Of a stretch of DNA of 64,000 nucleotides, positions 41,535 to 52,120 are shown one piece after another. Origin of the DNA: Bullera alba (lineage: Eukaryota > Basidiomycota > Tremellomycetes > Tremellales > Bulleraceae); contig BCIX01000006.1 of NCBI GenBank assembly GCA_001600095.1, forward strand, positions 1,054,001 through 1,118,000, read 5' to 3'. The notes beneath the pieces were generated by a model. It was not told where the DNA came from. It worked only from the letters and a program-made list of their open reading frames with translations, and ran no database searches. The stretch's first letter is position 1, and every line of letters starts with the position of its first letter. The position numbers were made by a program, and so were the translations under genes.

Positions 41535-44240
41535 ATGGCTTTCTCACCATATTCCACTTGGACACCAAAGCTCACCGCTTCGTCACCCCTCCACACTTCA
41601 TCTTCCCCGACTCTTCGCGAAGAGATCCAGCCCACCACTCCAAAGTCGCCAAGTATGGAGAACGTGTCGAACTTCAACGATCGCTTTCGCAGCTGGTCCA
41701 CCGTCAATGCGACAAAGAGTGGTAACGGCTTCACCTCGCTCAAGAGCGAAGATCCGATATCCGTACCGCCGAGAAAGCCAGTGAGTTCTGTTCCTTCCAG
41801 GTGCCTGTCTCTTGTGAGCTACCTCATAGATGTGGCTGCTTTCCACTGCCGATGCCAGGCCCAAAAAAGCCTTTCAAGCCTTCTTCACAGCCTCCCTTCC
41901 TCCCCTCATCGGTCTTCCTGGTCAAACCTGCTCGGACTCTTCACATCTCAGGACATATACGACAGGGGTGCTTTCATATCAGTCGCTGACACTTGACAGT
42001 TCTCGGCGATCAACACCAACATCCATCCTTCTCTCGGGCTGGCTTCACCCTTCACTTCGTCAGACCCAACCTCTGTATGGGGTCCTCCAATGCCAAACCC
42101 AGTCAGGCAGGTGTCCCTTGAAGAGGTGAACGAGAATTGCCACTATTTCCAGCTCGTCTGCTGACAACCTTTCCAGAAACTAGCACTGGCCGAAAGGAAA
42201 ATCAGAGAACTCACGCTTGAGAATCAGCAACTACGAGGAACTATCATGGTGGGTCTGTACCTGTTAGAACCCCTCCGTAATGCTGGACAATGTGATAACC
42301 TCGATAACAGCAACCTCCAAGGCAGCCACCCATTAACATCACTCCTGCTCTCAGCAGTCATTCTTCCCCTTATTTCGAACCAAGATCACGCCCTTGGGGC
42401 ATCTTCCCGGGAACAGGATCATCATTGGATGATCCACAAAGTATTGCTAGCGCATCTCAGGTGAGTCTTGCGTTCCTCAACTTCCTACCTACATGCGCTC
42501 AATGTTCCTTCAGGACGACTATACCCCACCACCACACATGATAGCTGCAGTCCTTCACGGAACTTTCAGCTTCGCCGAGATGGCACCAGAATACATGCGG
42601 CCAATCGTTTGGATCGTAGCTCACGTCCAGCCCAGAAACAGTGGCGAGAGGTGAGTCTCTCCTTCCGAGTTATCGTAAAGCCTTTTTCTGACTGAATCAA
42701 CTAGTGCCGGACTGAAGACAGCAGTCAATTCGTTGGCGGTAAGTCAGACCTTTCATAAGCCTCCACTACCACTGACTCTCTCCAAGGGCCGACTAAGTTT
42801 GCCTCGCGAATCTGACTCGGCTAGCATCTTGATCAATGCTATAACGGAATGGGCAAAGCCACTTTGCTATACCTCCTGCGGAAACTACCTATGCCAACAG
42901 TTGCTGGAACGAGGTGAGGTCGAAGACAAGGAACGCTTCATCGACATCATCAGGTAAGTCTTCGAATAATGAAAGGCGCTAATCCTCTCAGAGACGACAT
43001 CGTCGCTATTGCTAGCGACAAGTTTGGCACCCACGTACTTTGCAAAGCTATTACCGTGCCGGAGCTGGAGGTGAGTACAGCTCCTTCGATGCACCTCTGC
43101 GCATAGCTAACCAGCACTTTTCCAGGCTTCCATATCGGAAGCGCTCTTCAAGCATGGTATCTTTGACTCCTTGAAGACCGGAGCCAGAAGACTTTGGAGA
43201 GAGGTACGTTCCACTTATGGAGGGCAGGCGCTTACTTCTTCTAGTATCTTGAGAAGTGCCGCTTGGCCGACAAGGTTGAAGTCTTTGAGATGTGAGTTGC
43301 CGGTGAAGCTTGGAAGAGGATGCACTGATCATCAATAGTATGAACAAGGAAATGGAAGGCCGCTGGGCTGAACTTGCTTGTGTCAACGAGGTGAGCAGGC
43401 TCGGCCAGATATACGAGGTCACAACCAGACGCTGATAACCTCGAACAGCACGGGTCCATTGCGGTTCAGCAGGTGTTCGAGGTGTTTGGGTCTCGAGCTT
43501 TGATGGTAAGCGGTCATAGTGTCTGTAGAGAGGAGATACTGACCTACCCTTAGGAGCCTTGCTTCAATGAGGTGAGGCGGATGACTGACTTCGCAAATGC
43601 CGCGGCTAATCGTTCCTCAGATCTTGAAAGACGTCTCGAAGATCGCTAACAACCAGTTCGGCCAGTTAGTACAACTCACAGCAGCCAGATTATTCCCTCT
43701 TGACGTATTGCGTAGCTTCGTCATCACGAAATTGATCGGCTACGCCAACATGTACCGCGAGACTTGCGACGCAATACTCGAAGCCTATCCGCCTGTCGCG
43801 ACATCGCATCACGGCGTCAACTTTGCCAAGATCGCGCTCCAGGAAGGCGGTAGGAACAGCATTGTGAAGTATCTCGACGCTCTCTGCGCGAATGATGCTG
43901 GGTAAGTGACGCTCTGCGGTAACATTGACAATTTCGGTCCACTGATCATGCTCGTAGACGAACGCCAGGCCTTGTGGCTATCGCTACTTCGTCGATTGGA
44001 AAAGCCCACTTGAGTGAGTCAGCTTGTCTGAGCGGCAGGTCGACGCGCAACGAGCTGACCAGCGCTACTCCAGCCTTTGTACTGTCATGCGTGAGTCTTG
44101 TCTTGACAACGTTCGCGGACGATACTGACGAGTTGTAGCTTACACCCTCGGAGCACGTTCGCTTGCGACAGATTTGCCGCTCGTACAGCACCACCCTGAG
44201 GAACAGCCAGAGTGGAAACGATCTCCTTCGTACCCTGTGA
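41535..44240 (+). CDS. PUF (Pumilio-homology) RNA-binding protein
   Basis: About fourteen short exons run from ATG 41535 (MAFSPYSTWTPKLTASS) to TGA 44240. The N-terminal third is Ser/Pro/Thr-rich. A short coiled coil (KLALAERKIRELTLENQQLRG) follows. The C-terminal part is a set of Pumilio repeats, recognisable as CGNYLCQQLLERGE, DKFGTHVLCKAI, NEHGSIAVQQVFEVFG, NNQFGQLVQLTAARL and HHGVNFAKIAL. The five-residue recognition helices differ from the textbook N/S-Y-x-x-Q set (CGNYLCQ, KFGTHVL, HGSIAVQ, QFGQLVQ), so its RNA code may be non-standard. PUF proteins bind UGUA-containing 3' UTRs and repress or stabilise mRNA. A UGUAGAUA element lies 393 bases past its own stop. Confidence 0.85.
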
Positions 44241-44632
44241 GAGAAGCCGCAAGAGATCATTGCTGACAGACTCAGCGGACTCATCAACGCCGTCGGCTCC
44301 AAGCACAGATCGACAGGCTAGACAGTTCCCGACGTTCTTCGATCGTCTTCGTTCTCACCTTTCGACCCATCATATGTCTTCACGTCCTTCACTCCATTTC
44401 ACGCACATCATTCCCTCACGACCCCGATTATTCCATGTTCCACATAAAATCAGCATACAAAAACGACACAACACCATCATGACCTTTCGCGCATTCGTCA
44501 GCATTAGACTTTCCTTCATTCCTCATTTCACGCCTCAAATTTTAGACACGAGCATCAGACCCGGCTTCCATTCCAAACCGTTCGAGTCAAAGATCCAGTA
44601 GAAAGTCATCGACCAGTCAGCCAGTCATATCA

Positions 44633-44640
44633 TGTAGATA
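44633..44640 (+). promoter_or_regulatory. UGUAGAUA PUF-binding element downstream of the PUF gene
   Basis: TGTAGATA matches the UGUANAUA consensus exactly and lies on the same strand as the PUF gene, 393 nt after its stop. Whether it is inside the transcript is unknown. Confidence 0.35.
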
Positions 44641-44789
44641 GAGCATCTCCCGACGCCGGCGAAGGCATCACTACGTCGGGAAGTCAGGGAGTTACAGTGA
44701 CGATTCGTCTCATAACATGTTGATACCACGGCCATAAATGGTCATATGCACGTTCATGTTAATGACGCAGACGGTGGCTTGATCCACAA

Positions 44790-44809
44790 GCTGTGGTGAG
44801 CTGTGGTGA
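44790..44809. repeat. 10-bp direct repeat (GCTGTGGTGA twice)
   Basis: Two exact copies lie head to tail in non-coding sequence. No function is evident. Confidence 0.6.
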
Positions 44810-44987
44810 AGGCCGATCATGAGGTAATTGCCAGACCGCAGGTGCCGTCAGGTCGATGCATGTAGGTAGTACGCATATGATACAACAAGAAGTGAAGCCG
44901 CGAGGGCAATTGCAGCGAAGTCGAGGGTGAAAGCGAGCTTGCGCCGGAGGATGAAAGAGTCAATATCCAAATGGTCGAAAAATCGAT

Positions 44988-46305
44988 TTATAGCTGATTC
45001 CTCTTCTTTGACGTTCGGAGGTATGGCCTCAACAACCACTCCACATCCGCCTCTTTCTGATCCAGTGTGCCCTGTCGGATCTCATAGGCTAAATTGAGTC
45101 AGCTCAGAATGAGAACATGCTGTACGGGGCGCATAGGAGACATGGAGAGGAGATCAGGGACACACTCACGCTTGGCCTCGAATCTTGGTCCGACCTCTGC
45201 TAGCTCTACGTCCTTGTGCGATGTTTTGGCGAAAACGTGGTGTCTAATTTGTTGGTCAGTCCACTGTGCTCGTTCGCAGTGATTGACATCTGACGAAGAG
45301 CCTTGCACATGAGAACGTTCTCTTGGTCCACTCCCATGCGCGCATTGTCCCTGGAAGAGCCGTAGATGACAAGAGCCTTGACTCACCTGAAGGAGATAAA
45401 GTCCTTGTCGTTGACAAAACTCATAACTCTCTTCGCATCGTCCTTTGGAACCGGGAACAGAGCTTTGATAATGCCCATTGTCCTTTCGCCGAGTTTGGTA
45501 GAGAAGTTTTCGAAGATCAAATTGGGATATTGCTCCGATACGGTACTGTTCGCATTTGCGCTGACGTCGTGTCGGAGTGTCACGTTGTGAAGGGTGAGGG
45601 AGAGGGTGGGTCCATGAGGGAGATGCGAGATGATCATGGCATCGGGCCTTCCTCGAGTTTCGTGAAGAAGGATGAGGTCGGTCACATCTTGTGCGCGACA
45701 TGCCTCGACGAGAGAGCCGACGACGGTGTTACCCCTGTTGAGTCGATAAGAATTGGGAAAGACCAGTCTCAGCTCCTAAGATGGAGGTTTCAGCTTCTGG
45801 ATTGTGATCTGAGGATCGATGGCAAGCTCACTTTTGAGAACTGTAATAATCGTGACGAAGGCGATCTCGATGTTGTGATGACGATTTTGGGATCGTACGT
45901 CCCGACCTTGGCGTATTCGTCGTCGATGTGATTGGAGGGTTCTACGCCGTATATTCATCAGCCTTATCGCCTCACATCCCCCATTGCGCCGATCATCAAC
46001 GATTCAGCCCATCCTGCTCACCAGCCTGAGCTTCATCCAACACTAGATCCTTCCCGCCCAGCGCCCGAGCATCATTCCTCAGCTCGGGGGGTATAGGCTT
46101 CCCACTGGCCAGTAGCTCCTTGATCCGCTGCTTCCTCTCCCATATCGACCTCTCCTGCGATTCTTGCGACTTTTTGAAAATGTACTCTCGCCTCTCTCGC
46201 GTTTGGCGTCGGAGCTGAAGAAGGGGTCAGTAAAGTCGCTGGCTCGACCTGGTTCAGCTAGATGCGCGCTCCAGCAACGGGAGCAGGCTTCCCTTCACTT
46301 ACCAT
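44988..46305 (-). CDS. IMP4: U3 snoRNP protein IMP4 (Brix domain)
   Basis: About seven exons on the minus strand encode roughly 300 residues. The first coding exon is only the ATG (46305-46303), followed directly by the donor GTAAGT. The next exon gives LRRQTRERREYIFKKSQESQ, the family N-terminus. Further blocks are ASGKPIPPELRND, DPKIVITTSRSPSSRLLQFSK, FPNSYRLNRGNTVVGSLVEA, DLILLHETRGRPDAMIISHL, YPNLIFENFSTKLGER, ALFPVPKDDAKRVMSFVND, and HHVFAKTSHKDVELAEVGPR, ending in DVEWLLRPYLRTSKKRNQL. IMP4 acts in the nucleolar SSU processome, with Imp3 and Mpp10, pairing U3 with pre-18S rRNA. The assignment is secure. Confidence 0.95.
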
Positions 46306-46707
46306 GATGGCCTGGATGTCTTCTCTCCACGTTGAAGTTACTGACCAAGTTTGACATGCACCGTTCCGAAAACTGGTCGTTGAAAGTGGAGGACCCGAGG
46401 TCAAGTTGAAAATCAACAAATCGACGAGCGCCTAAAGACACCCCTTGCATTTAGGCGTCCAACCCGCGGAGATCATGCCGGATCCCCGCTATAGTCCTGC
46501 GGCCGCTGCAGATCGTTCCTGACACACGTTCAATCTCTGTCCGGCTCGTCCTAAGGCAACTCATGCGCTCTCTTGACTCTTCAACCGGTCTCGCGTGCAA
46601 CAGACACTCCCCTAGTCTCGTATTGGCCATACGTGGTGCAACGACAATCAGGAGTATTCTCAGGATCTCAGGAGTCACCAGGCTTGATATAACTGGCTCG
46701 TCGCAAC
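46306..46707. promoter_or_regulatory. Divergent promoter region, IMP4 / PPN1
   Basis: This lies between the divergent ATGs at 46305 (-) and 46708 (+). GGCTTGATATAACTGG just before 46700 is weakly TATA-like for PPN1. No gene is supported. Confidence 0.35.
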
Positions 46708-49103
46708 ATGCGCCAGTGCTCGATCCTCGCCGTCCTCGCGTTGGCCCTCACCGTGAACGCGGGCCAGGCGCCCCCGACGCGTGGTACCGGTCACGCGACT
46801 GAGGATGGGCTCAAAAAGCGACGTGAGTGTCTATCAGCTATAGGTACTGTGGAAGGCGTCTTAGCTGACTTACATCGCTTCAGCCCTCACCGGAAGGTTC
46901 ATACACATCACGGATTTCCACCCGGATCCGCATTATCAAAAAGGCGCGACGATAGATTCTGGTTGTCATAATAAACCGAAGAAAGACAAGAAGGGCAAGG
47001 GGAAGCACTCGCTGTCTGATGAGAATGCTCTCGAGTCAGACACTTTAGTCCTCGGAAACGATTCGCTCGAAGATGAGGGCTTGGGTATCGCGAAGAAGAG
47101 GAAGACCAAGAAGAAGGATGACCTGGCGGGGCGTTGGGGCGTGGGCGTCTCGTGAGCTTTCAGTGCAGTGTCCGACTGCTACCATCAGCTCACGAAAAAT
47201 CTGCAGTGATTGTGACTCGCCAATGTCACTCGTCAATATGACCTTCGACTGGCTCAAGAAGGAGTGGGCGGACGAGGTCGACTTTGTCATCTGGACAGGG
47301 GATAATGCCAGGTCAGCTCTCCATCGGAGACGCGTTTTCTCGACAGAGCTGACCCTGCTTTGACAGACACGACATTGACCGAGCTCTACCCCGTACACCC
47401 AACGAAATCTTCAACTTGAATCGCATGATGGTAGACAAGATGAGGGAAACATTCCCCAATCACGTCACCATCGTACCCTCCATTGGCAACAACGACATCT
47501 ACCCTCACAACGTCCTAGCCCCAGGTCCCAATCACGTCACTTCAGAGTTCCTGCAGTGAGTAATACTATGGCGTAGCAGAAGTCGCGTCTAACACCCTCG
47601 AAAGCATCTGGAAACACTTCATACCCGACGACGACCGACACGTCTTTGAGCGGGGGGCGTACTTCTCGGTAGAAGTCATACCAGACAGACTTGCTGTGAT
47701 CTCGCTCAACACGCTATTCTGGTATGACTCGAATACGCGTAAGTGAAGCAGCCCTGCCAATCAGATCCCTCGCTGACGACTCGAATAGTTGTAGACGGAT
47801 GCAGAGATAGGTCAAATGACCCTGGAGCGCTTCAGATGGACTGGCTAGACGTCCAGCTCTCTGGCTTCAGAGATCGAGGGATGCAAGTCTGGATGTCAGG
47901 GCATGTGCCACCGCACATGGGTCATTACTACGAGACGTGCTGTGAGTCATGTCAGGAGGGAAATTTCGCTGATCCGGCGCAGACTTGCGATACGGAGATC
48001 TGGCCTTGAGGTATCAAGATACCATTGTCGGACACTTGTTCGGCCATATGTGAGTGCAAGACGCTGCCATGAAGGAAGTTCGTTAACCCTGGCCACAGGA
48101 ATGTCGATCATTTCTTCTTCATCGATGTGCAGGAACTGGAAGAGACTTCGACCGGCTTCTCTTCCCAGGATTCCTCCTTCACCAATACATCCAGCAATTA
48201 CGTCTCACCCTACCTTGACGTGCGGTATGGTCCATACCTCTCGCCCGATCAGAAGTACAGGATAACAGGGCGATCCGCGAACAATGGCTTGCAGGATGAG
48301 CTCAAGAAGGACTTTGGAGAGATGCCTGGACCTGAGAAGTTGAAGATGAAGGACTATGCGGTGATGAACGTTGCGCCAAGCGTCATTCCCACATACTTCC
48401 CCGGTGTCAGGATCTTCTCGTGAGTCTAGATCTGCCAATCCGGCTAGATGAACTGCGCTAATGCTGGATCAGGTACAACATTTCTGGAGTCGAGCGCGGA
48501 GAAGACGATCAATTCCCCGAGGATGATTTCAAGAAGCGCAAGGGTGGACACCGTCACGACAAGCCGAAGGACGATTGCTCGAAGCCTGAAAACGAAGACA
48601 AGCCGCATTGCGTGTTCAAAAAGCTTCCCCGGTACTACGACAAGAGATCGCCCTCACGCAAAAACGGTCCCTTGACTCCATTGGGTTATACTCAGTTTTA
48701 CCTCCCCGACATCGACACCAACCACGAGACTGCGCCTGAGTGGCAGGTCGAATACTCGACTTTCAAATTGAGAAAGCTGTTCCCGAACCAAACGGAGGAC
48801 ATGGAACAACCGCCTCCTGTGCCATTACACCTCCTACCTGGATTCGAGCCGGCATTGCTCGCTGACCAAGTGGATGGAGAGACTCAAGAGACGAGGGAGA
48901 AGAGGGTAGAGGCGTTTATGTGCGGATTGAAGAGGATTACCCCATTCAAGATGAAGGATCTGACGATTGGCTCCTATATCAAGTTGGCGAGGGAGTTGGT
49001 CGCGGTCAAGAAGATGTGGAACAAGTTCTCAGACCTCATGTGAGTGGCACCTCAGGCTCAGAGGGTGTCGTGCTGATACCATGTCAGGTTTGTATCGACA
49101 TAA
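46708..49103 (+). CDS. PPN1: Vacuolar endopolyphosphatase
   Basis: About nine exons encode roughly 640 residues. The start MRQCSILAVLALALTVNAGQ is a signal peptide or signal anchor. The metallophosphatase core is clear: FIHITDFHPDPHY (metal DxH), VIWTGDNARHDIDR (GDN), VPSIGNNDIYPHN (GNND), MSGHVPPHMGHYYE and VGHLFGHMNVDHFF (late His ligands). The C-terminal part (PLGYTQFYLPDID, WQVEYSTFKL) matches fungal Ppn1, which cuts inorganic polyphosphate chains inside the vacuole. The fourth intron and others use GTGAGT donors. A last small exon after an intron beginning at GTGAGT near 49040 adds FVST before TAA 49103, resembling the usual YVST-type end. Lys-rich inserts (KKDKKGKGK, KKRKTKKK) lie between the first two motifs. 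Confidence 0.93.
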
Positions 49104-49216
49104 TGTACCCCCAATCAGTTGTATGATCCACAAGTCAACGTGCATAAATAATACGAATGGCGTCCATTGGAACTTCAAAGTCACTGGCATATCGATCTCC
49201 CAAGCATCTCATTCTA

Positions 49217-50398
49217 CTAAATGGTATCTGGCTGATTTTCCTCCTGTCTTTGGATGGTGCTTCGAAAGCCACCACTGACTCGATTACAGCAATTCGTACA
49301 GCTGATCGTATTTTGGAGAAGAGCTCGCATGGTGTAAGGGTTACTAGCGTCCGGCGCGTAGCCATATCTCCTCGTTTCGGTCATCACCACCTTGGCGGCT
49401 CGACGATACAATGCTCGATTGCTGCCATTCACGCTGGCATAGGTCTGACATCCGGCTTGCTTGGGTCCGGACTTCTTGGGTAGGCATTTCTTTCCAAAAT
49501 CCGCAAAGGCCTTGGGGAAATTCTCTCCACTCTCCAGAGCACGGTTTAGTGTGTGGAAGGATCGTTAGCGGAGCTGATGAAAAGCTTGTAGTCGGTCGTA
49601 GTAGTCGCCGCAGATCTCCGTGTTTCGCAACAACTGATAGGCGGTTCCTTGCATCCAGTCCGGAGATCGCCCATACATTTGCCCTGATATCCCTTTGGCG
49701 ATCGCTTCCTCTCCGGCTGCTGCGGCGATGGTGTAGAGTACGAAAGGGTGACTGTTCCAGAAAAGATCCGACGCCTTCTTTGCCAATTTTGCGCCAAACG
49801 CGTGGATCATGCAGAAGTCGGCGACCCGCAAACTGCTCTCCAGGCTTTGCAAGACGTCCTCGATAGTACGACCCGCAAGCCAATCCAAGTCCAGGACCAC
49901 ATCTAACACCATGGCGAAAGAAGCTGAATTGGCGGAGTCGAGGTTGACAACCTGCTCTTGGCTGACGTGATCATTCGACGAGGGCGGTACGTGGCTGACA
50001 GCACCTAGATCTTCGAAGAAGGTCGAGTGCTCAGCGAGGAGGGAGCTTGACAAGTGGAAGCAGATCCCGTCTCCAGTCTCGTCAGCCACTGGAGTCGATG
50101 TCGGCGAGTATCGCTGGTGATACTGTCTTTCGGGACTGATTGATGGTGAGGTGTCCTTCTCAACACGGGGCTTCGTGATTGAATCGGTTTCGACTATGGG
50201 AGGCTCTATAGAGGTGGTTGGCTGGAAGGAGGGGTACTTGGGGCGAGTCGATATGGCTGACGTGAACGACGAGGCGGAGTCAGAAGAGGGGACTGAACCG
50301 TCTGACGGGCTTGCAGAGGAGATGTGGCTGGCTGAGCCATTCGAAGACTCTGGGACGCTGACTAGCGGACCGGGCAAGGTGGTCTCTGGTTCGAGCAT
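49217..50398 (-). pseudogene. BTB/POZ-type gene 1 of the cluster, interrupted by an in-frame TAA
   Basis: From ATG 50398 an open frame of 277 codons ends at TAA 49567-49565 after YDRLQAFHQLR. The same frame then stays open for 115 more codons to TAG 49219-49217. That downstream part has RSFHTLNRALESG, a Cys/Lys-rich stretch and CTNCCNRVSGGF, which corresponds to the C-terminal region of the neighbours (CENCWHRVSWAF at 50681-51700, CDKCRTRLSQAF at 53627-54775). The TAA aligns with Gln in the gene ending at 53627. No GT donor lies just before the stop, so simple splicing does not remove it. N-terminal residues 1-105 are Ser/Pro-rich and the BTB-like core starts at about residue 110 (ICFHLSSSLLAEHSTFFEDL). 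It may be a recent nonsense allele, a stop readthrough gene, a sequencing error, or a genuinely shortened protein. Confidence 0.65.
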
Positions 50399-50680
50399 CT
50401 TGATGTCTCGATGCCTTGACAGTTGAGGTGAAAGGTGAGTAGCGATGCAGAGACAAGTTGAGTGAAGGGACGAGACGTTAGATTTAGCCGGGGTTGGGAG
50501 ACAGGCGAGACACCACTCGGTCCAGCATATACATACACACAGATCAACTTGGTGTTACAGACCCGATCCACATGGCCCGAAAATAGTCGATCGTCCCCGA
50601 CGGCCAACATCACTACGCCCGTCATAGGCAGGCGTACCCGGCTTCTGGGCATTCTCGCGAGCATTATTCCCTAACTCATC
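50399..50680. other. Short intergenic region in the BTB cluster
   Basis: This is upstream of gene 1 and downstream of gene 2 of the cluster. No specific signal was found. Confidence 0.3.
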
Positions 50681-51700
50681 CTATACTCCATCGTAGGGAT
50701 TGTAATCGCTGATCTCCTCTAGTTTCTCATCGTCGCCCTCGATTTCATAATCTGGGAAAACGAAGACACGATGGAAGGCCCAACTCACTCGATGCCAACA
50801 ATTCTCGCAAGGGATCGTCTCGAAGATCAGGAACCGGGCGAAATAGTCACTATCATAGTCCTCGGGGTGTAAGTTGCCCTCTGCCTTCATCCTTTGCGTG
50901 ACCTGGACAGCAGCAGCTGTGACCAATGCGCGGAAGTCGCTTTCGAAGAGTTGGTAGGCATAGCAGCCATCTGGAAGCATATCCGAAGGCCGGCATTCCC
51001 GTCCGGACCATTTTGAACTCTCCTCCAACTCTACCGTGCTGTATTGGAAGTCGTCGCGATCTAGGTAATCGATGTCGCTGGCTAGGAACTTGGCGTCTAG
51101 TCCGTCCAAGAATGCTTCGTGTTCCTTGTGTACCTCTACTAGTCTGTCCAGAAAGTCGCCGAATATTATTGTATCCCCCATCATTCCTTTGGCCCTCTTA
51201 AACGCTTTGCCGCGGAGCGGTATGGCCAGTGTGCCGTATGCGGCTTCTTCAACCAGTTCCGTGCTGGGATACAATGCGCAGACGATGGCGAACCTTTCAT
51301 AGTGAAAGTCCTGCGGCCATCGGGTGTCTCCAATCCACTCCGCAAGATCTTTTCGACTCATCATGAGGTAATCCGCCGCTTCGATGATGTCGCACATGTT
51401 CTCGACCACCACGGAGAGTTCCATGACGGGGACATAGTCTGTTGGAGGCGGATTGGATCGCACACGTGAGTAAAAGAGCTCTAGAACGAAAGCCAAAGCT
51501 ACCGATGTCACACGAGGCAGTTGAACGACGGGCGCTTGCATTAGATTTCCATCGTGCAAAGTGACCAAGGGACCAGATTCTGGCGATGGGCGTTGTATGC
51601 CCACAAGGTCCCTGTAGAAGCCAGATTGTGCAACCAACACAGGCAGATGGGTGAGGTAGAAGACACCGTCGTTGGATTCGAGGATCACCGCGTCGGACAC
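50681..51700 (-). CDS. BTB/POZ-type protein, gene 2 of the cluster (start unresolved)
   Basis: The coding frame covers at least 51700-50681 (340 codons). The BTB-like core is at the N-terminus: DAVILESNDGVFYLTHLPVL then VAQSGFYRDLVG, followed by VVQLPRVTSVALAFVLELFY and a helical back region. The C-terminus is ETIPCENCWHRVSWAFHRVF and an acidic tail. No in-frame ATG lies near the start. The frame is open upstream to a stop near 51826, and a CATAG acceptor falls just before 51700, so a small first exon upstream is likely. BTB domains mediate dimerisation and, in many proteins, Cullin-3 recruitment; no DNA-binding or Kelch domain is present. Confidence 0.65.
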   Translation of the reverse strand: MSDAVILESNDGVFYLTHLPVLVAQSGFYRDLVGIQRPSPESGPLVTLHDGNLMQAPVVQLPRVTSVALAFVLELFYSRVRSNPPPTDYVPVMELSVVVENMCDIIEAADYLMMSRKDLAEWIGDTRWPQDFHYERFAIVCALYPSTELVEEAAYGTLAIPLRGKAFKRAKGMMGDTIIFGDFLDRLVEVHKEHEAFLDGLDAKFLASDIDYLDRDDFQYSTVELEESSKWSGRECRPSDMLPDGCYAYQLFESDFRALVTAAAVQVTQRMKAEGNLHPEDYDSDYFARFLIFETIPCENCWHRVSWAFHRVFVFPDYEIEGDDEKLEEISDYNPYDGV

Positions 51701-52120
51701 AGCACCTATGCGTCGATTATAGTAGGGAGCGAAGACGACGGTCGATGCCTCAGTCGACCGCGTGCGCTTGCGTCCAGCTGGACACTCCTCGCTTCTACAC
51801 TCTAGAGCGACTTTGGAGCGACTCTAGAGTATCGATGCCATCGAGCTCAACACATCGCCCTATGAAGCAACTCGGCACTGTTGACACTCCGCTCCTCAAA
51901 AGACAGCATGGAAACTCGACTTTCGTGAAGGCTCCTCTATTCTTCAAGTTCTGTTCAAGAGACTCACTCGTCGATCATTATGCAGCTCACGCTCCTGGTC
52001 CCGGGCTGTATGGAGTAGGGCAGCAAGCACCACTGGTCCAAGCGGCCAGAAGCTAATGCATACAGACCTGTATGGCATAGCTCGGACCCATCGCTTATCG
52101 CATCTTCGCCTCTCGCAACA
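51701..52120. other. Intergenic or first-exon region upstream of BTB gene 2
   Basis: This probably contains the missing first exon and promoter of BTB gene 2. The tract GACTTTGGAGCGACTCTAGAG around 51809-51829 repeats TCTAGAGCGACT-like words. The exon could not be fixed. Confidence 0.3.

Larger units (their letters stand above)
44241..44987. other. Convergent intergenic region, PUF gene / IMP4
   Basis: These 750 bases contain the 3' flanks of both genes. They hold the PUF-type site at 44633-44640 and a 10-bp direct repeat at 44790-44809. No gene is supported; an open frame at 44848-45039 (-) is discussed under rejected items. Confidence 0.4.

Noticed and set aside
44848..45039. Minus-strand open frame of 63 codons with a hydrophobic C-terminal segment (AAIALAASLLVVSYAYYL), like a tail-anchored protein
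   Set aside because: It begins at GTG without an ATG, overlaps the last exon of IMP4 in another frame, and has no splice or motif support.
49157..49483. Plus-strand frame with a hydrophobic N-terminus downstream of PPN1
   Set aside because: It is antisense to the C-terminal part of BTB gene 1, whose alignment to paralogues supports the minus strand.
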